From: Tepidimonas sediminis
Lineage (GTDB): Bacteria > Pseudomonadota > Gammaproteobacteria > Burkholderiales > Burkholderiaceae_C
Direction: 5' to 3'
Assembly (NCBI RefSeq): GCF_007556605.1
Contig: NZ_VJND01000001.1
Coordinates: 62,001 to 126,000, forward strand
DNA: 64,000 nt
Shown in pieces: positions 10,479 to 21,858 of the stretch. The translations under genes and the position numbers were made by a program. The notes beneath the pieces are model-generated. The model was not told the origin of the DNA. It worked only from the letters and a program-made list of their open reading frames with translations, and searched no databases. Within the stretch, counting starts at the first letter, position 1. Each line of letters begins with the position of its first letter.

Positions 10479-12332
10479 ATGAGCCTGCAACTCTGGATCT
10501 ACCTGGTCGTCGGCGCGACCTTCGCCCTCTACATCGGCATCGCGGTGTGGTCGCGCGCCGGCAGCACCTCCGACTTCTACGTCGCCGGCGGCGGCGTGCA
10601 CCCGGTCACCAATGGCATGGCCACCGCGGCCGACTGGATGAGCGCGGCCTCGTTCATCTCGATGGCCGGCCTGATCTCCAACATGGGCTACGGCGGCGCC
10701 GTGTTCCTGATGGGCTGGACCGGCGGCTACGTGCTGCTGGCCTGCCTGCTGGCGCCGTACCTGCGCAAGTTCGGCAAGTTCACCGTGCCCGAGTTCATCG
10801 GTGACCGCTACTACTCGCAGACCGCGCGCAACGTCGGCGTGATCTGCCTGCTGGTGGCCTCGATCACCTACATCATCGGCCAGATGACCGGTGTCGGCGT
10901 GACGTTCTCGCGCTTCCTGGGCGTCTCCAGCGACATGGGCATCTACATCGGCATGGCCATCGTGTTCGCCTATGCGGTGTTCGGCGGCATGAAGGGCATC
11001 ACCTACACCCAGGTGGCGCAGTACATCGTGCTGATCCTGGCCTACCTGGTGCCGGCGTTCTTCATCTCGCTGGCGCTGACCGGCAACGTCATTCCGCAGC
11101 TGGGCCTGGGCTCGAACCTCAGCGGCACCGACGTGGCGCTGCTGGACAAGCTCAACCAGGTGCTGGTGGATCTGGGCTTCGGCGAGTACACGACGCAGGT
11201 CGCCGGCAACAAGCTCAACATGTTCTTCTACACCGTGTCGCTGATGATCGGCACCGCGGGTCTGCCGCACGTCATCGTGCGCTTCTTCACCGTGCCCAAG
11301 GTGGCCGACGCGCGCGCCTCGGCCGGCTGGGCGCTGGTGTTCATCGCGCTGCTCTACACCACCGCCCCGGCGGTGGGCGCGATGGCGCGCCTGAACCTGA
11401 TCGGCACCGTCAACACCGCCGTCGGCGTCGAGCCCGATCCGGCCGGTGGCGTGCGCATCAACGCCGACAAGGTCAAGGCCGGCGGCGACCTGATCAGCGC
11501 CGAGGCCTCGCTGCCGTACGAGCAGCGCCCCGACTGGTTCAAGCGCTGGGAGAAGACCGGCCTGCTGAAGTTCGAGGACAAGAACGGCGACGGCCGCATC
11601 CAGTTCTACAACGACAAGACCAAGAACGAGGCCGTCAAGGCCAAGGCCGAGGCCGCCGGCTTCAAGGGCAACGAGCTGACCGTCAACGCCGACATCATCG
11701 TGCTGGCCAACCCCGAGATCGCGCTGCTGCCCAACTGGGTGATCGCGCTGGTGGCCGCCGGTGGTCTGGCCGCGGCGCTGTCCACCGCGGCGGGCCTGCT
11801 GCTGGCGATCTCGTCGGCGATCTCGCACGACCTGATCAAGGGCGCGATCAACCCCAACATCAGCGAGAAGGGCGAGCTGCTGGCCGGCAAGATCGCGATG
11901 GCGGGCGCCATCGTCGTCGCGGGCTACCTGGGCCTGAACCCGCCGGGCTTTGCCGCCGGCACGGTGGCGCTGGCGTTCGGCATTGCCGCCTCCACCATCT
12001 TCCCGGCGCTGATGATGGGCATCTTCAGCAAGAAGGTGACCAGCTCCGGTGCGATCGCCGGCATGCTGTCGGGCCTGTTCGTGACGCTGTTCTACGTGTT
12101 CGCGCACAAGGGCATCTTCTTCGTCAAGGGCACCGAGTACCTGGATCTGATCGGCGGCGCCAACAGCTTCTTCGGCGTCACGCCGGAGGCCTTCGGTACC
12201 GTCGGCGCGATCGTCAACTTCGTCGTGGCGTTCGCGGTCAGCAGCGTGTCCAAGCCGGTGCCGGCGCACATCCAGGAGCTGGTGGAGTCGGTGCGCGTGC
12301 CCAAGGGGGCGGGCGCGGCCGTCGGCCACTGA
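10479..12332 (+). CDS. Sodium:solute symporter large subunit (SLC5-like, partner of DUF4212)
   Basis: This 617-residue transporter has the SSS core: [43 protein letters not shown], and the C-terminal AAGGLAAALSTAAGLLLAI. ActP-like acetate permeases share these features, but this subgroup differs by a hydrophilic insert of about 100 residues (roughly 320-420) that holds an EF-hand-like loop at D367-N378. The substrate is not known from sequence; a small monocarboxylate such as acetate is an inference from the CrbS-like kinase nearby. A strong terminator follows. Confidence 0.9.
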   Translation: MSLQLWIYLVVGATFALYIGIAVWSRAGSTSDFYVAGGGVHPVTNGMATAADWMSAASFISMAGLISNMGYGGAVFLMGWTGGYVLLACLLAPYLRKFGKFTVPEFIGDRYYSQTARNVGVICLLVASITYIIGQMTGVGVTFSRFLGVSSDMGIYIGMAIVFAYAVFGGMKGITYTQVAQYIVLILAYLVPAFFISLALTGNVIPQLGLGSNLSGTDVALLDKLNQVLVDLGFGEYTTQVAGNKLNMFFYTVSLMIGTAGLPHVIVRFFTVPKVADARASAGWALVFIALLYTTAPAVGAMARLNLIGTVNTAVGVEPDPAGGVRINADKVKAGGDLISAEASLPYEQRPDWFKRWEKTGLLKFEDKNGDGRIQFYNDKTKNEAVKAKAEAAGFKGNELTVNADIIVLANPEIALLPNWVIALVAAGGLAAALSTAAGLLLAISSAISHDLIKGAINPNISEKGELLAGKIAMAGAIVVAGYLGLNPPGFAAGTVALAFGIAASTIFPALMMGIFSKKVTSSGAIAGMLSGLFVTLFYVFAHKGIFFVKGTEYLDLIGGANSFFGVTPEAFGTVGAIVNFVVAFAVSSVSKPVPAHIQELVESVRVPKGAGAAVGH

Positions 12333-12358
12333 TCCCGGTTTTCTGACACACTAGGCGG

Positions 12359-12393
12359 GCCCCGCCGGACGACAGCGCCGGCGGGGCCTTTTT
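12359..12393 (+). terminator. Rho-independent terminator after the symporter operon
   Basis: A perfect 10-bp stem pairs GCCCCGCCGG (12359-12368) with CCGGCGGGGC (12378-12387) around a 9-base loop. It is followed by TTTTT (12389-12393). It lies 26 bases after the symporter stop. Confidence 0.9.
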
Positions 12394-12414
12394 GCCATCC
12401 CCGATGGGTTGTCA

Positions 12415-12780
12415 ATGGTCACCGTCTACCCGATCAAGATTCTGTTTTTCCTGGTGCTCTTCCCCGTGGCATTCTTCTGGCTGCGGCGCGCTTGGCGCAT
12501 CGCCGTGCGGCACGATTTCTCCGAGGTGGCGCTGCGCAAGGGCGAGCCTCCCGCGGATCCGGCGCGCTGGGCGCCGTACGAACTCGCGCTCAACCTCGTC
12601 GCCGGCGGCGTGCTGGTCGGCGTGATCGTGTCGGTGCTGCTGGGCTGGCTCGCCTACGAGGACTGGGTCGCGATCGCCGGCTCGACGCTGTGGATGAAGA
12701 TCTTCCTGTCGTTCGCGCTGGCGCGCCACGCGCACGGCTTCGGCCCGGGACGCACCCGCCGCGCCGCGCCGCGCGACTGA
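12415..12780 (+). CDS. Small membrane protein of unknown function
   Basis: This 121-residue protein has two clear hydrophobic helices (about residues 6-24 and 58-80) and possibly a third (86-100). A charged cytoplasmic-looking stretch lies between the first two and an Arg-rich tail ends the protein. I do not recognise a family. It starts just after the terminator, so it needs its own promoter, and it converges with ppsR. Codon use fits the neighbours. The TTG at 12409 is an alternative start. Confidence 0.65.
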   Translation: MVTVYPIKILFFLVLFPVAFFWLRRAWRIAVRHDFSEVALRKGEPPADPARWAPYELALNLVAGGVLVGVIVSVLLGWLAYEDWVAIAGSTLWMKIFLSFALARHAHGFGPGRTRRAAPRD

Positions 12781-12828
12781 ACCCGCCAGGTCGCGCGCAG
12801 CGAACCTCGCGCTCCGGCGCGTCCGTCC

Positions 12829-13647
12829 TCAGCGGGCGGACTGCGCCTCCAGATCCTGGCGGATGATCGTGGCGATCTCCTCGATCGACTTGTGCGTCGT
12901 CGACAGGATGCGGATGCCGGCGCGGCGCATCAGCGCCTCGGCCTCGCGCACCTCGTAGCGGCACTGCTCCAGGCTGGCGTAGCGCGAATTCGGCCGCCGC
13001 TCGTGGCGCACCTCGCTCAGGCGCACCGGATCGATCGTCAGGCCGAACAGCTTCCTCCTGTGCGGCAGCAGCGCCGGGGGCAGCTGGCCGCGCTCGAAGT
13101 CCTCGGGGATCAGCGGGTAGTTGGATGCCTTCAGCCCGAACTGCAGCGCCAGATAGAGCGAGGTGGGCGTCTTGCCGCTGCGGCTGACCCCCACCAGGAT
13201 GACGTCCGACTGTTCGAGGTTGGCGTCGGTCTGGCCGTCGTCGTGCTCCAGCGTGAAGTGGATCGCCTCGATGCGGTCGTGGTACTCGCGGCTGCGCGTC
13301 ACGTCGGAGAAGCGCCCGACGCGGTGGTTGGACTTCATGCCCAGCTCCAGCTCCAGCGGCGCGATGAAGGTGCCGAACATGTCGATCAGCATGCCCTGGC
13401 AGTGCTGGCGCAGCACCTCCAGCACCTCCAGATTGACCACCGTCGTGAACACCAGCGGCCGCTTGCCGTCGACCTCGGCGGCATGGTTGATCTGGCGCAC
13501 CGCCTGATGCGCCTTGTCGACGTCGTCGACGAAGGGCAGGCGCACGCGCTTGGGGTGGATCTCGAACTGCTTGAGCAGCGCGTCGGCAAACGTCTCGGCG
13601 GTGATGCCGGTGCCGTCGGAAACGAAGAAGGCGGTGCGGTTGGGCAT
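12829..13647 (-). CDS. ppsR: Phosphoenolpyruvate synthase regulatory protein (kinase/pyrophosphorylase)
   Basis: This 272-residue DUF299/PSRP family protein starts with the typical [12 protein letters not shown] block and has the P-loop [12 protein letters not shown] and the IPEDF segment. It is a bifunctional serine/threonine kinase and phosphorylase that inactivates and reactivates PEP synthase in response to ADP and phosphate. The start at 13647 gives the usual N terminus; 17 further in-frame residues upstream are not family-like. It is divergent from ppsA, its target. Confidence 0.95.
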   Translation of the reverse strand: MPNRTAFFVSDGTGITAETFADALLKQFEIHPKRVRLPFVDDVDKAHQAVRQINHAAEVDGKRPLVFTTVVNLEVLEVLRQHCQGMLIDMFGTFIAPLELELGMKSNHRVGRFSDVTRSREYHDRIEAIHFTLEHDDGQTDANLEQSDVILVGVSRSGKTPTSLYLALQFGLKASNYPLIPEDFERGQLPPALLPHRRKLFGLTIDPVRLSEVRHERRPNSRYASLEQCRYEVREAEALMRRAGIRILSTTHKSIEEIATIIRQDLEAQSAR

Positions 13648-13847
13648 GGGGCGCAGGCTGGCGGAATGGGTGGGGGCGCAGGCGCCCCGGACGTACAATC
13701 CCGGACATTATCGCGGCGTGGCGCGAGCGGTTCGCATGGCCGTCCGCGCCGCGCGACGCGCGGGCCACGAACGAACAACGACGACAAGGCCCCGCCGCGC
13801 CGGCGGCGCCGCGGACCGGTTTTTCCACCATCTGGAGTGTTGCCACC

Positions 13848-16244
<2,397 letters not shown>

Positions 16245-16260
16245 CGCAGGCTGCGCCGCC

Positions 16261-16470
16261 ATGTCGCGCCCACCGCACGCCCCGACCCAGGCCCGGCTGT
16301 GGGCGCTGTTCGCGCTGGGCGTGGCGGCGTTCAACTTTCCGCTGCTGGCGGTGTGGGCCGCGCTGGCCGAGCAGGCCGGCGCGGCCGCCCCTTGGGCGGT
16401 GGCGCTGTTCGTCGTCTGGGCCGGGCTGATCGCGCTGTTGGCCTGGGTGCTGGAGGGCGCGCCGGACTGA
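16261..16470 (+). CDS. Two-helix small membrane protein upstream of the sensor kinase
   Basis: This 69-residue protein has two hydrophobic helices (about residues 13-32 and 42-63), a basic N terminus and an acidic C terminus. It begins 16 bases after ppsA and ends 25 bases before the SLC5-type kinase, in the same orientation. It has no family I can name. Its position suggests co-expression with the kinase; a role as an accessory subunit of the transporter-like domain is only a guess. Confidence 0.6.
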   Translation: MSRPPHAPTQARLWALFALGVAAFNFPLLAVWAALAEQAGAAAPWAVALFVVWAGLIALLAWVLEGAPD

Positions 16471-16495
16471 CCCGGCACGGCCGCAGGGGCCTGCG

Positions 16496-19225
16496 ATGTC
16501 CACCGCCGTCGTCGCCAGCGCCGCCTTCGCCTATCTGGCGCTGCTGTTCGGCGTGGCGCACTGGGCCGACGGACGCGCGCGCGCCGGCCGCTCCCCCACG
16601 CGCAGCCCCTGGGTCTACGCGCTGTCGCTGGCGGTGTACTGCACCGCCTGGACCTACTTCGGCAGCGTCGGCCGCGCCGCCAGCGGCGGGCTGTGGTTCC
16701 TGCCGATCTACCTCGGCCCCACGCTGGCGATGGTGCTGGGCTGGGTGGTGCTGCGCCGCATCGTGCGGCTGGCGCGCACCCAGCGCCTGACCACGATCGC
16801 CGACTTCATCGCCAGCCGCTACGGCAAGAGCCCGGTGCTGGCCGGCTGGGTGACGCTGATCACGGTGGTCGGCATCGTGCCGTACATCGCCCTGCAGATC
16901 AAGGGCATCGCGGTGGCCACCGCGGTGATCACCGGCCAGCCGCGGGACGCCGGCGCGGGCCTGGCCTGGTGGCAGGACAGCACGCTGTACCTGGCGCTCG
17001 GGCTGGCGGCGTTCACGATCGTCTTCGGCGTGCGCCACTGGGACGGCACCGAGCGCCACGCCGGCATGGTCAGCGCGATCGCCTTCGAGTCGCTGGTCAA
17101 GCTGGTGGCCTTCCTCGCCGCGGGGGCTTACGTCACCTGGGGCATGATGGGCGGGCCGGGCGAGCTGTTCGCGCGCGCACGCGCCGAGCCGGCCCTGGCG
17201 CGGTTGCTGACGCTGGGCGATGCGGGTTCGTTCGCCTGGTCGAGCTGGCTGGCGCTGACGCTGCTGGCCGCGCTGTCGGTGCTGCTGCTGCCGCGGCAGT
17301 TCCAGGTGATGGTGGTGGAGGCCGAGGACGAGCGCCATCTGCGGCGCGCGGCCTGGGTGTTTCCGCTCTACCTGTGGCTGATCAACCTGTTCGTGCTGCC
17401 GCTGGCGCTGGCGGGCCTGCTCGTCTGGGGGCCGGAGGCGGCACCGCAGGCCGAGCTGTTCGTGCTGCGGCTGCCGCAGGCCGCCGGCGCCGACGCGCTG
17501 GTGCTGCTGGTGTTCCTCGGCGGGCTGTCGGCCGCCACCGGCATGGTCATCGTCGAGTCGATCGCGGTGGCCACGATGGTCTGCAACGACCTCGTGCTGC
17601 CCTGGTGGCTGCGCCGGCACGCGCGCGCAGCGCCCGGGGCCGACCTGACCGGCCTGATCCTGCGCATCCGCCGGCTGGCCATCGTCGGGCTGCTGCTGCT
17701 CGGTTACGCCTACTACCGCGTCGCCGGCGACGCCTACGCGCTGGTCAGCATCGGGCTGATCAGCTTCGCGGCGGTGGCTCAGTTCGCGCCGGCCTTCTTC
17801 GGCGGCCTGTGGTGGCGCGGGGCCAGTCACGCCGGGGCGCTGGCCGGGCTGCTGGGCGGCTTTGCGGTGTGGGCCTACACGCTGATGCTGCCGTCGCTGG
17901 CCAAGTCCGGCTGGCTGCCGCGCGCGTGGGTGGAGCAGGGGCCCTGGGGCGTGGCGCTGCTGCGGCCGGAGGCGCTGCTGGGCCTGCAGGGCTTCGATGC
18001 GCTCACCCACGGGCTGTTCTGGAGCCTGCTGGTCAACGTCGCGCTCTATGTCGGCGTGTCGTTGGCGCGCCCGCCAGGTGCGGCGGAGGCGGCGCAGGCG
18101 CTGCTGTTCACCGGCGGCGACGGCACCGCGCCGGTGCTGTGGCGCGGCCAAGCCTCGCTGCCGGCGCTGCGCGCGCTGCTGGCGCGCATCGTCGGCGAGG
18201 CGCGCGCCGAGGCCTTGCTGGCGCAGCAGGCGCAGGCGCGCGGGGTGGCCCCGGCGGCGCTGGTGCCCGACGCCGCGCTGGTGCAGTGGGTGGAGACGCA
18301 GCTGGCCGGCACCGTCGGCAGTGCCTCGGCGCGGCGGCTGGTGGCCTCGGTGGTGCAGGAGCAGCCGCTGCATCTGGACGACGTGCTCGACATTCTGCAG
18401 GAAACCAGCCGGCTGCGCGCGCTGTCGCGGGCGCTGGAGGAAAAGTCGCGTTCGCTGGAGGAAGCCACGCAGCAGCTGCGCGCGGCCAACGAGCGGCTGC
18501 AGGAGCTCGACCGCCTCAAGGACGACTTCATGTCGTCGGTGACGCACGAGCTGCGCACGCCGCTGACCTCGATCCGCGCGTTGGCCGAGATCCTGCGCGA
18601 CGACCCCGACCTGCCAGCGGCGCAGCGCCGGCAGTTTCTCGGCATCATGGTCGACGAGGCGCAGCGGCTGTCGCGGCTGGTCAACCAGGTGCTGGACATG
18701 GCCAAGATCGAATCCGGCCAGGCCGAGTGGGCCAGCGCCGACGTGGACGTGGTGGCCGCGGTGCGGCACGCGGCCGCCGCCGCGCAGCCGCTGCTGGAGG
18801 CGCGCCGCGCCATGCTGGTGGTGGAGGCTGCCGTCGAGCAGGCTTGGGTGCGCGCCGACCCGGATCGACTGCAGCAGGTGCTGCTCAACCTGCTGTCCAA
18901 CGCCGCCAAGTTCGTGCCGGACGACGGCCGCGGCTGCGTGCGCGTGGTGGTGGAGCCGGCGCCGCAGGGCGAGCGCGTGCGCGTGGCGGTGATCGACAAC
19001 GGCCCCGGGGTACCGCCGGCGCAGCGCCAGGCGATCTTCGAAAAGTTCCGCCAGGGTGGCGACGGCGCGCGCCCGGGAGGCACCGGGCTGGGGCTGCCGA
19101 TCAGCCGCCGCATCGTCGAGCACCTGGGCGGCCGCCTCTGGCTCGACGAGGCGTACGAGGGTGGGGCTTGCTTCGTGTTCGAGCTTCCCCTGTTGGCGCA
19201 GCGTCAGCCGCCCGGCGTACACTGA
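16496..19225 (+). CDS. Transporter-like (SLC5) sensor histidine kinase, CrbS type
   Basis: This 909-residue protein has an N-terminal SSS/SLC5 membrane domain of about 13 helices (residues ~1-525). A STAC-like segment follows at about 545-625 (PALRALLARIVGEARAEALL, then SARRLVASVV). Then comes a coiled coil (~635-675) and a complete kinase core: H-box H684 in SSVTHELRTPLTSIRAL, N-box NLLSNAAKFV, G1 DNGPGVP, G2 GGTGLGLPISRRI. This layout is that of CrbS/MxtR kinases, which in other proteobacteria control acetate uptake and activation genes. The receiver gene follows within 60 bases. Confidence 0.9.
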   Translation: MSTAVVASAAFAYLALLFGVAHWADGRARAGRSPTRSPWVYALSLAVYCTAWTYFGSVGRAASGGLWFLPIYLGPTLAMVLGWVVLRRIVRLARTQRLTTIADFIASRYGKSPVLAGWVTLITVVGIVPYIALQIKGIAVATAVITGQPRDAGAGLAWWQDSTLYLALGLAAFTIVFGVRHWDGTERHAGMVSAIAFESLVKLVAFLAAGAYVTWGMMGGPGELFARARAEPALARLLTLGDAGSFAWSSWLALTLLAALSVLLLPRQFQVMVVEAEDERHLRRAAWVFPLYLWLINLFVLPLALAGLLVWGPEAAPQAELFVLRLPQAAGADALVLLVFLGGLSAATGMVIVESIAVATMVCNDLVLPWWLRRHARAAPGADLTGLILRIRRLAIVGLLLLGYAYYRVAGDAYALVSIGLISFAAVAQFAPAFFGGLWWRGASHAGALAGLLGGFAVWAYTLMLPSLAKSGWLPRAWVEQGPWGVALLRPEALLGLQGFDALTHGLFWSLLVNVALYVGVSLARPPGAAEAAQALLFTGGDGTAPVLWRGQASLPALRALLARIVGEARAEALLAQQAQARGVAPAALVPDAALVQWVETQLAGTVGSASARRLVASVVQEQPLHLDDVLDILQETSRLRALSRALEEKSRSLEEATQQLRAANERLQELDRLKDDFMSSVTHELRTPLTSIRALAEILRDDPDLPAAQRRQFLGIMVDEAQRLSRLVNQVLDMAKIESGQAEWASADVDVVAAVRHAAAAAQPLLEARRAMLVVEAAVEQAWVRADPDRLQQVLLNLLSNAAKFVPDDGRGCVRVVVEPAPQGERVRVAVIDNGPGVPPAQRQAIFEKFRQGGDGARPGGTGLGLPISRRIVEHLGGRLWLDEAYEGGACFVFELPLLAQRQPPGVH

Positions 19226-19282
19226 AGAGCGAGACGGCCCGTGCGGTGGCGGGGCCGAAACGATGCAGAGGAGACCGGCGCC

Positions 19283-19660
19283 ATGGCAGCCAAGCGCGTG
19301 CTGATCGTCGACGACGAGCCCAACATCCTCGTGCCGCTGGAGTTCCTGATGAAGCGCGAGGGCTACGAGGTGCGCTGCGCCCACGACGGCGAGGAGGGGC
19401 TGCGGGCGGTGCGCGAGTGGCGTCCCGACCTCGTGCTGCTCGACGTCATGATGCCGCGCCGCGACGGTTTCGAGGTCTGCCAGGCGATCCGCGCCGACCC
19501 GCAGCTGGCGCCGGTGCGCGTGGTCATGCTGACCGCCAAGGGCCGTGACGCCGACGTCGCCAAGGGGCTGGCGCTCGGGGCCGACGCCTACCTGACCAAG
19601 CCGTTCGCCACGCAGGACCTGGTGCAGCGCGTGCGCGAGCTGCTGGAGCGGCCGCGATGA
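19283..19660 (+). CDS. Single-domain response regulator
   Basis: This 125-residue receiver domain has no output domain. It shows the acidic pocket VDDEP (D10/D11), phosphoacceptor D54 in VLLDVMMP, switch T84 in MLTAK and K106 in YLTKPF. ATG 19283 has an AGAGGAG ribosome site at about 19266-19272. It follows the kinase by 57 bases and its stop overlaps the start of the sensor-exonuclease gene (ATGA). Without an output domain it must act through protein contacts or as a phosphate relay. CrbR regulators differ by carrying a LuxR-type DNA-binding domain. Confidence 0.92.
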   Translation: MAAKRVLIVDDEPNILVPLEFLMKREGYEVRCAHDGEEGLRAVREWRPDLVLLDVMMPRRDGFEVCQAIRADPQLAPVRVVMLTAKGRDADVAKGLALGADAYLTKPFATQDLVQRVRELLERPR

Positions 19661-21840
19661 GGCGGCGCGTCGACCCGCGCCTGTGGTGGCTGCTGGCCGG
19701 GGCGGCAGCGGTGTCGCTGGCGTGGCTGGCGGTGACGGTGGGTTTGATCGCCGTTACCCTGGAGCAGCAGGCGCGGCAGCACATGCTCGAGCTGCTCGGC
19801 GACCGCTGGGGCTTCGTGCTGCTGATGTGGCTGCTGGGCATGGTCGCCATCGCCTGGGGACTGCAAAAGGCCTTCGAGGTCGGCGTGCATCCCTGGCGGC
19901 GCTTGGCGGAGGAGGCGGCGGTGCTGCTCACTGCCGAGCCCGCCCCGACGCTGCGCGAGCGCGGACCGGCCGACGTGCGCCGCGTGGCGCGGCTGTTCAA
20001 TGAGCTGGTGCAGCAGCGCGAGCGCTGGCGCGCCGAGGTGGACGAGCGCGTGCGCGCCGGGGCGCGCGCCATCGAGCAGGAAAAGCGCCGCCTGGCCGCG
20101 CTGATGGCCGAGCTGACGCAAAGCGTCATCGTCTGCAACCTCGACGGGCGCGTGCTGCTCTACAACAACCGCGCGCGGCTGCAGGTGCGTGCGCTGTCGC
20201 AGGCGCCCGGCGGGCTGGGGGGAGCCGAGCTGCTGGGCCTGGGGCGCTCGATCTACACCGTGCTGGACCGCGCGCTCATCGCCCACGCGCTGGAGGAGCT
20301 GCGCCAGCGCCTGCGCAAGGGCGCGGCGCAGCCCAGCACGCAGTTCGTCACCGCCACGCGCGGCGGGCAGCTGCTGCGCGTGCAGGTGGCACCGGTGCGC
20401 GAGGTCGGCGACGAGGAGGGCGGACGGCAGGCCGATCCGGCGGCGATGGCCGGCTTCGTGCTGGTGCTGGACAACATCACGCGCGAACACGAGCAGGCGG
20501 CGCGCCAGGAGCGGCTGTGGACCGAGCTGACCGAGGGCGGGCGGCGCGCGCTGGCCAACGTGCGCGCGGCGCTGGAGGTGCTGCAGCTGCCCGACGTGGA
20601 CGACGCCATGCGCCAGCGCCTGCTGGCCGTGGTGCACGACGAGGTGCTGGGGCTGGGCCAGCGGGTGCAGGAGGCGGCCCGCGAAGGGCTGGCCCAGCCG
20701 GCCACGCACTGGCCGCTGGAGGACATGCTGGGGGCCGACTTGCTGGCGGTGTTGCAGCGCCGCCTGGGCGAGGTCGAAGGCCTGCAGGTGACGGTGGAGC
20801 CGTGTGACCCCTCGGTGTGGGTGCGCGTGGAGAGCTTTGCGCTGTCGCAGGGGCTGCAGCGGCTGGCGGTGCGGCTGGCGCGGCAGGCCGGGGTGCATGA
20901 GCTGACGCTGGCGCTGCAGCAGCCGCAGGACGGCGGCGGCGCGCGCCGCGTGCACCTGGCGCTGAGCTGGTCGGGGTCGGCCGCCGTGGCGCGCGAGGGC
21001 CGCTGGCTCGAGGACGACGACGGCGTCGGCGGCACCAGCCTGCGCGAGGTCGCCGAGCGGCACGGCGGCGCCTGCTGGCTGGAGGAGGCCCCTGGCGGTG
21101 GCGGGCGGCTGTGCCTGTGGCTGCCGGCGCTGGCCGCCAGCGCCGGTGCCGAGCCGCAGGCCGTGGTGCGGGCCGAGAGCCGGCCGGAGTTCTACGACTT
21201 CGACCTGTTCCGTGTCTCGCCGGCCGTGCAGGCGTGGGACGACATGCCGCTGGCCCAGCTGACCTACACCGTCTTCGACACCGAGACCACCGGCCTGAAC
21301 CCGTCCGATGGCGACGAGATCATCCAGATCGGCGCCACGCGCATCGTCAATGGCCGGCTGCTGCGGCACGAGAGCTTCGAGCAGCTGGTCGATCCGCGTC
21401 GCCCGATCCCGCGCGCGACGATCCCGATCCACGGCATCACGCCGGAGATGGTGCGCGGCCAGCCCGACATCACGCAGGTGCTGCCGGCGTTCCATGCGTT
21501 TGCGCGCGACACCGTGCTGGTGGCGCACAACGCGGCCTTCGACATGCGCTTCCTGCAGCTCAAGGAGCGCAGCGTCGGCGTCGTGTTCGATCAGCCGGTG
21601 CTGGACACGCTGCTGCTGTCGGCGGTGGTGCATCCGGAGCAGCCGTCGCACAGCCTGGAGGAGATCGCGGCGCGCTTCGGCATTCCGGTGCTGGGCCGCC
21701 ACACCGCGCTGGGCGACGCCTTCGTCACCGCCGAGGTGTTCCTGCGCCTGATCCCGCTGCTGGCGCAGCAGGGCATCGTCACGCTCGGCCAGGCGCGTCG
21801 CGCCGCCGAGCGCACCTTCTACGCGCGGTTGACCTACTGA
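19657..21840 (+). CDS. Membrane sensor/pseudokinase fused to a DnaQ-type 3'-5' exonuclease
   Basis: This 727-residue protein has two membrane helices (~8-35 and 49-72), a HAMP/coiled-coil stretch (~72-125), a PAS-like region (~130-280) and a degenerate histidine-kinase-like region (~290-500). The phosphoacceptor site reads LTEGGRRALANVRAALEVL, with no histidine; a G2-like remnant is GGTSLREVAERHGG. A C-terminal DEDDh exonuclease (~530-727) is complete: D541 and E543 (FDTETTGLNP), D629 (AHNAAFDMRF), H682 and D687 (RHTALGDAF). The start overlaps the receiver gene stop. Related exonucleases next to DUF294 genes are known; the role is unknown. Confidence 0.82.
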   Translation: MRRRVDPRLWWLLAGAAAVSLAWLAVTVGLIAVTLEQQARQHMLELLGDRWGFVLLMWLLGMVAIAWGLQKAFEVGVHPWRRLAEEAAVLLTAEPAPTLRERGPADVRRVARLFNELVQQRERWRAEVDERVRAGARAIEQEKRRLAALMAELTQSVIVCNLDGRVLLYNNRARLQVRALSQAPGGLGGAELLGLGRSIYTVLDRALIAHALEELRQRLRKGAAQPSTQFVTATRGGQLLRVQVAPVREVGDEEGGRQADPAAMAGFVLVLDNITREHEQAARQERLWTELTEGGRRALANVRAALEVLQLPDVDDAMRQRLLAVVHDEVLGLGQRVQEAAREGLAQPATHWPLEDMLGADLLAVLQRRLGEVEGLQVTVEPCDPSVWVRVESFALSQGLQRLAVRLARQAGVHELTLALQQPQDGGGARRVHLALSWSGSAAVAREGRWLEDDDGVGGTSLREVAERHGGACWLEEAPGGGGRLCLWLPALAASAGAEPQAVVRAESRPEFYDFDLFRVSPAVQAWDDMPLAQLTYTVFDTETTGLNPSDGDEIIQIGATRIVNGRLLRHESFEQLVDPRRPIPRATIPIHGITPEMVRGQPDITQVLPAFHAFARDTVLVAHNAAFDMRFLQLKERSVGVVFDQPVLDTLLLSAVVHPEQPSHSLEEIAARFGIPVLGRHTALGDAFVTAEVFLRLIPLLAQQGIVTLGQARRAAERTFYARLTY

Positions 21841-21858
21841 GGAGCAGGCGCGGCGTCG

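Noticed and set aside
16496-19225. The SLC5-type kinase as an active solute transporter fused to a kinase
   Set aside because: CrbS-type proteins have this layout and transport has been reported for few members; sequence alone does not show whether solute is moved, so only the sensor role is annotated.
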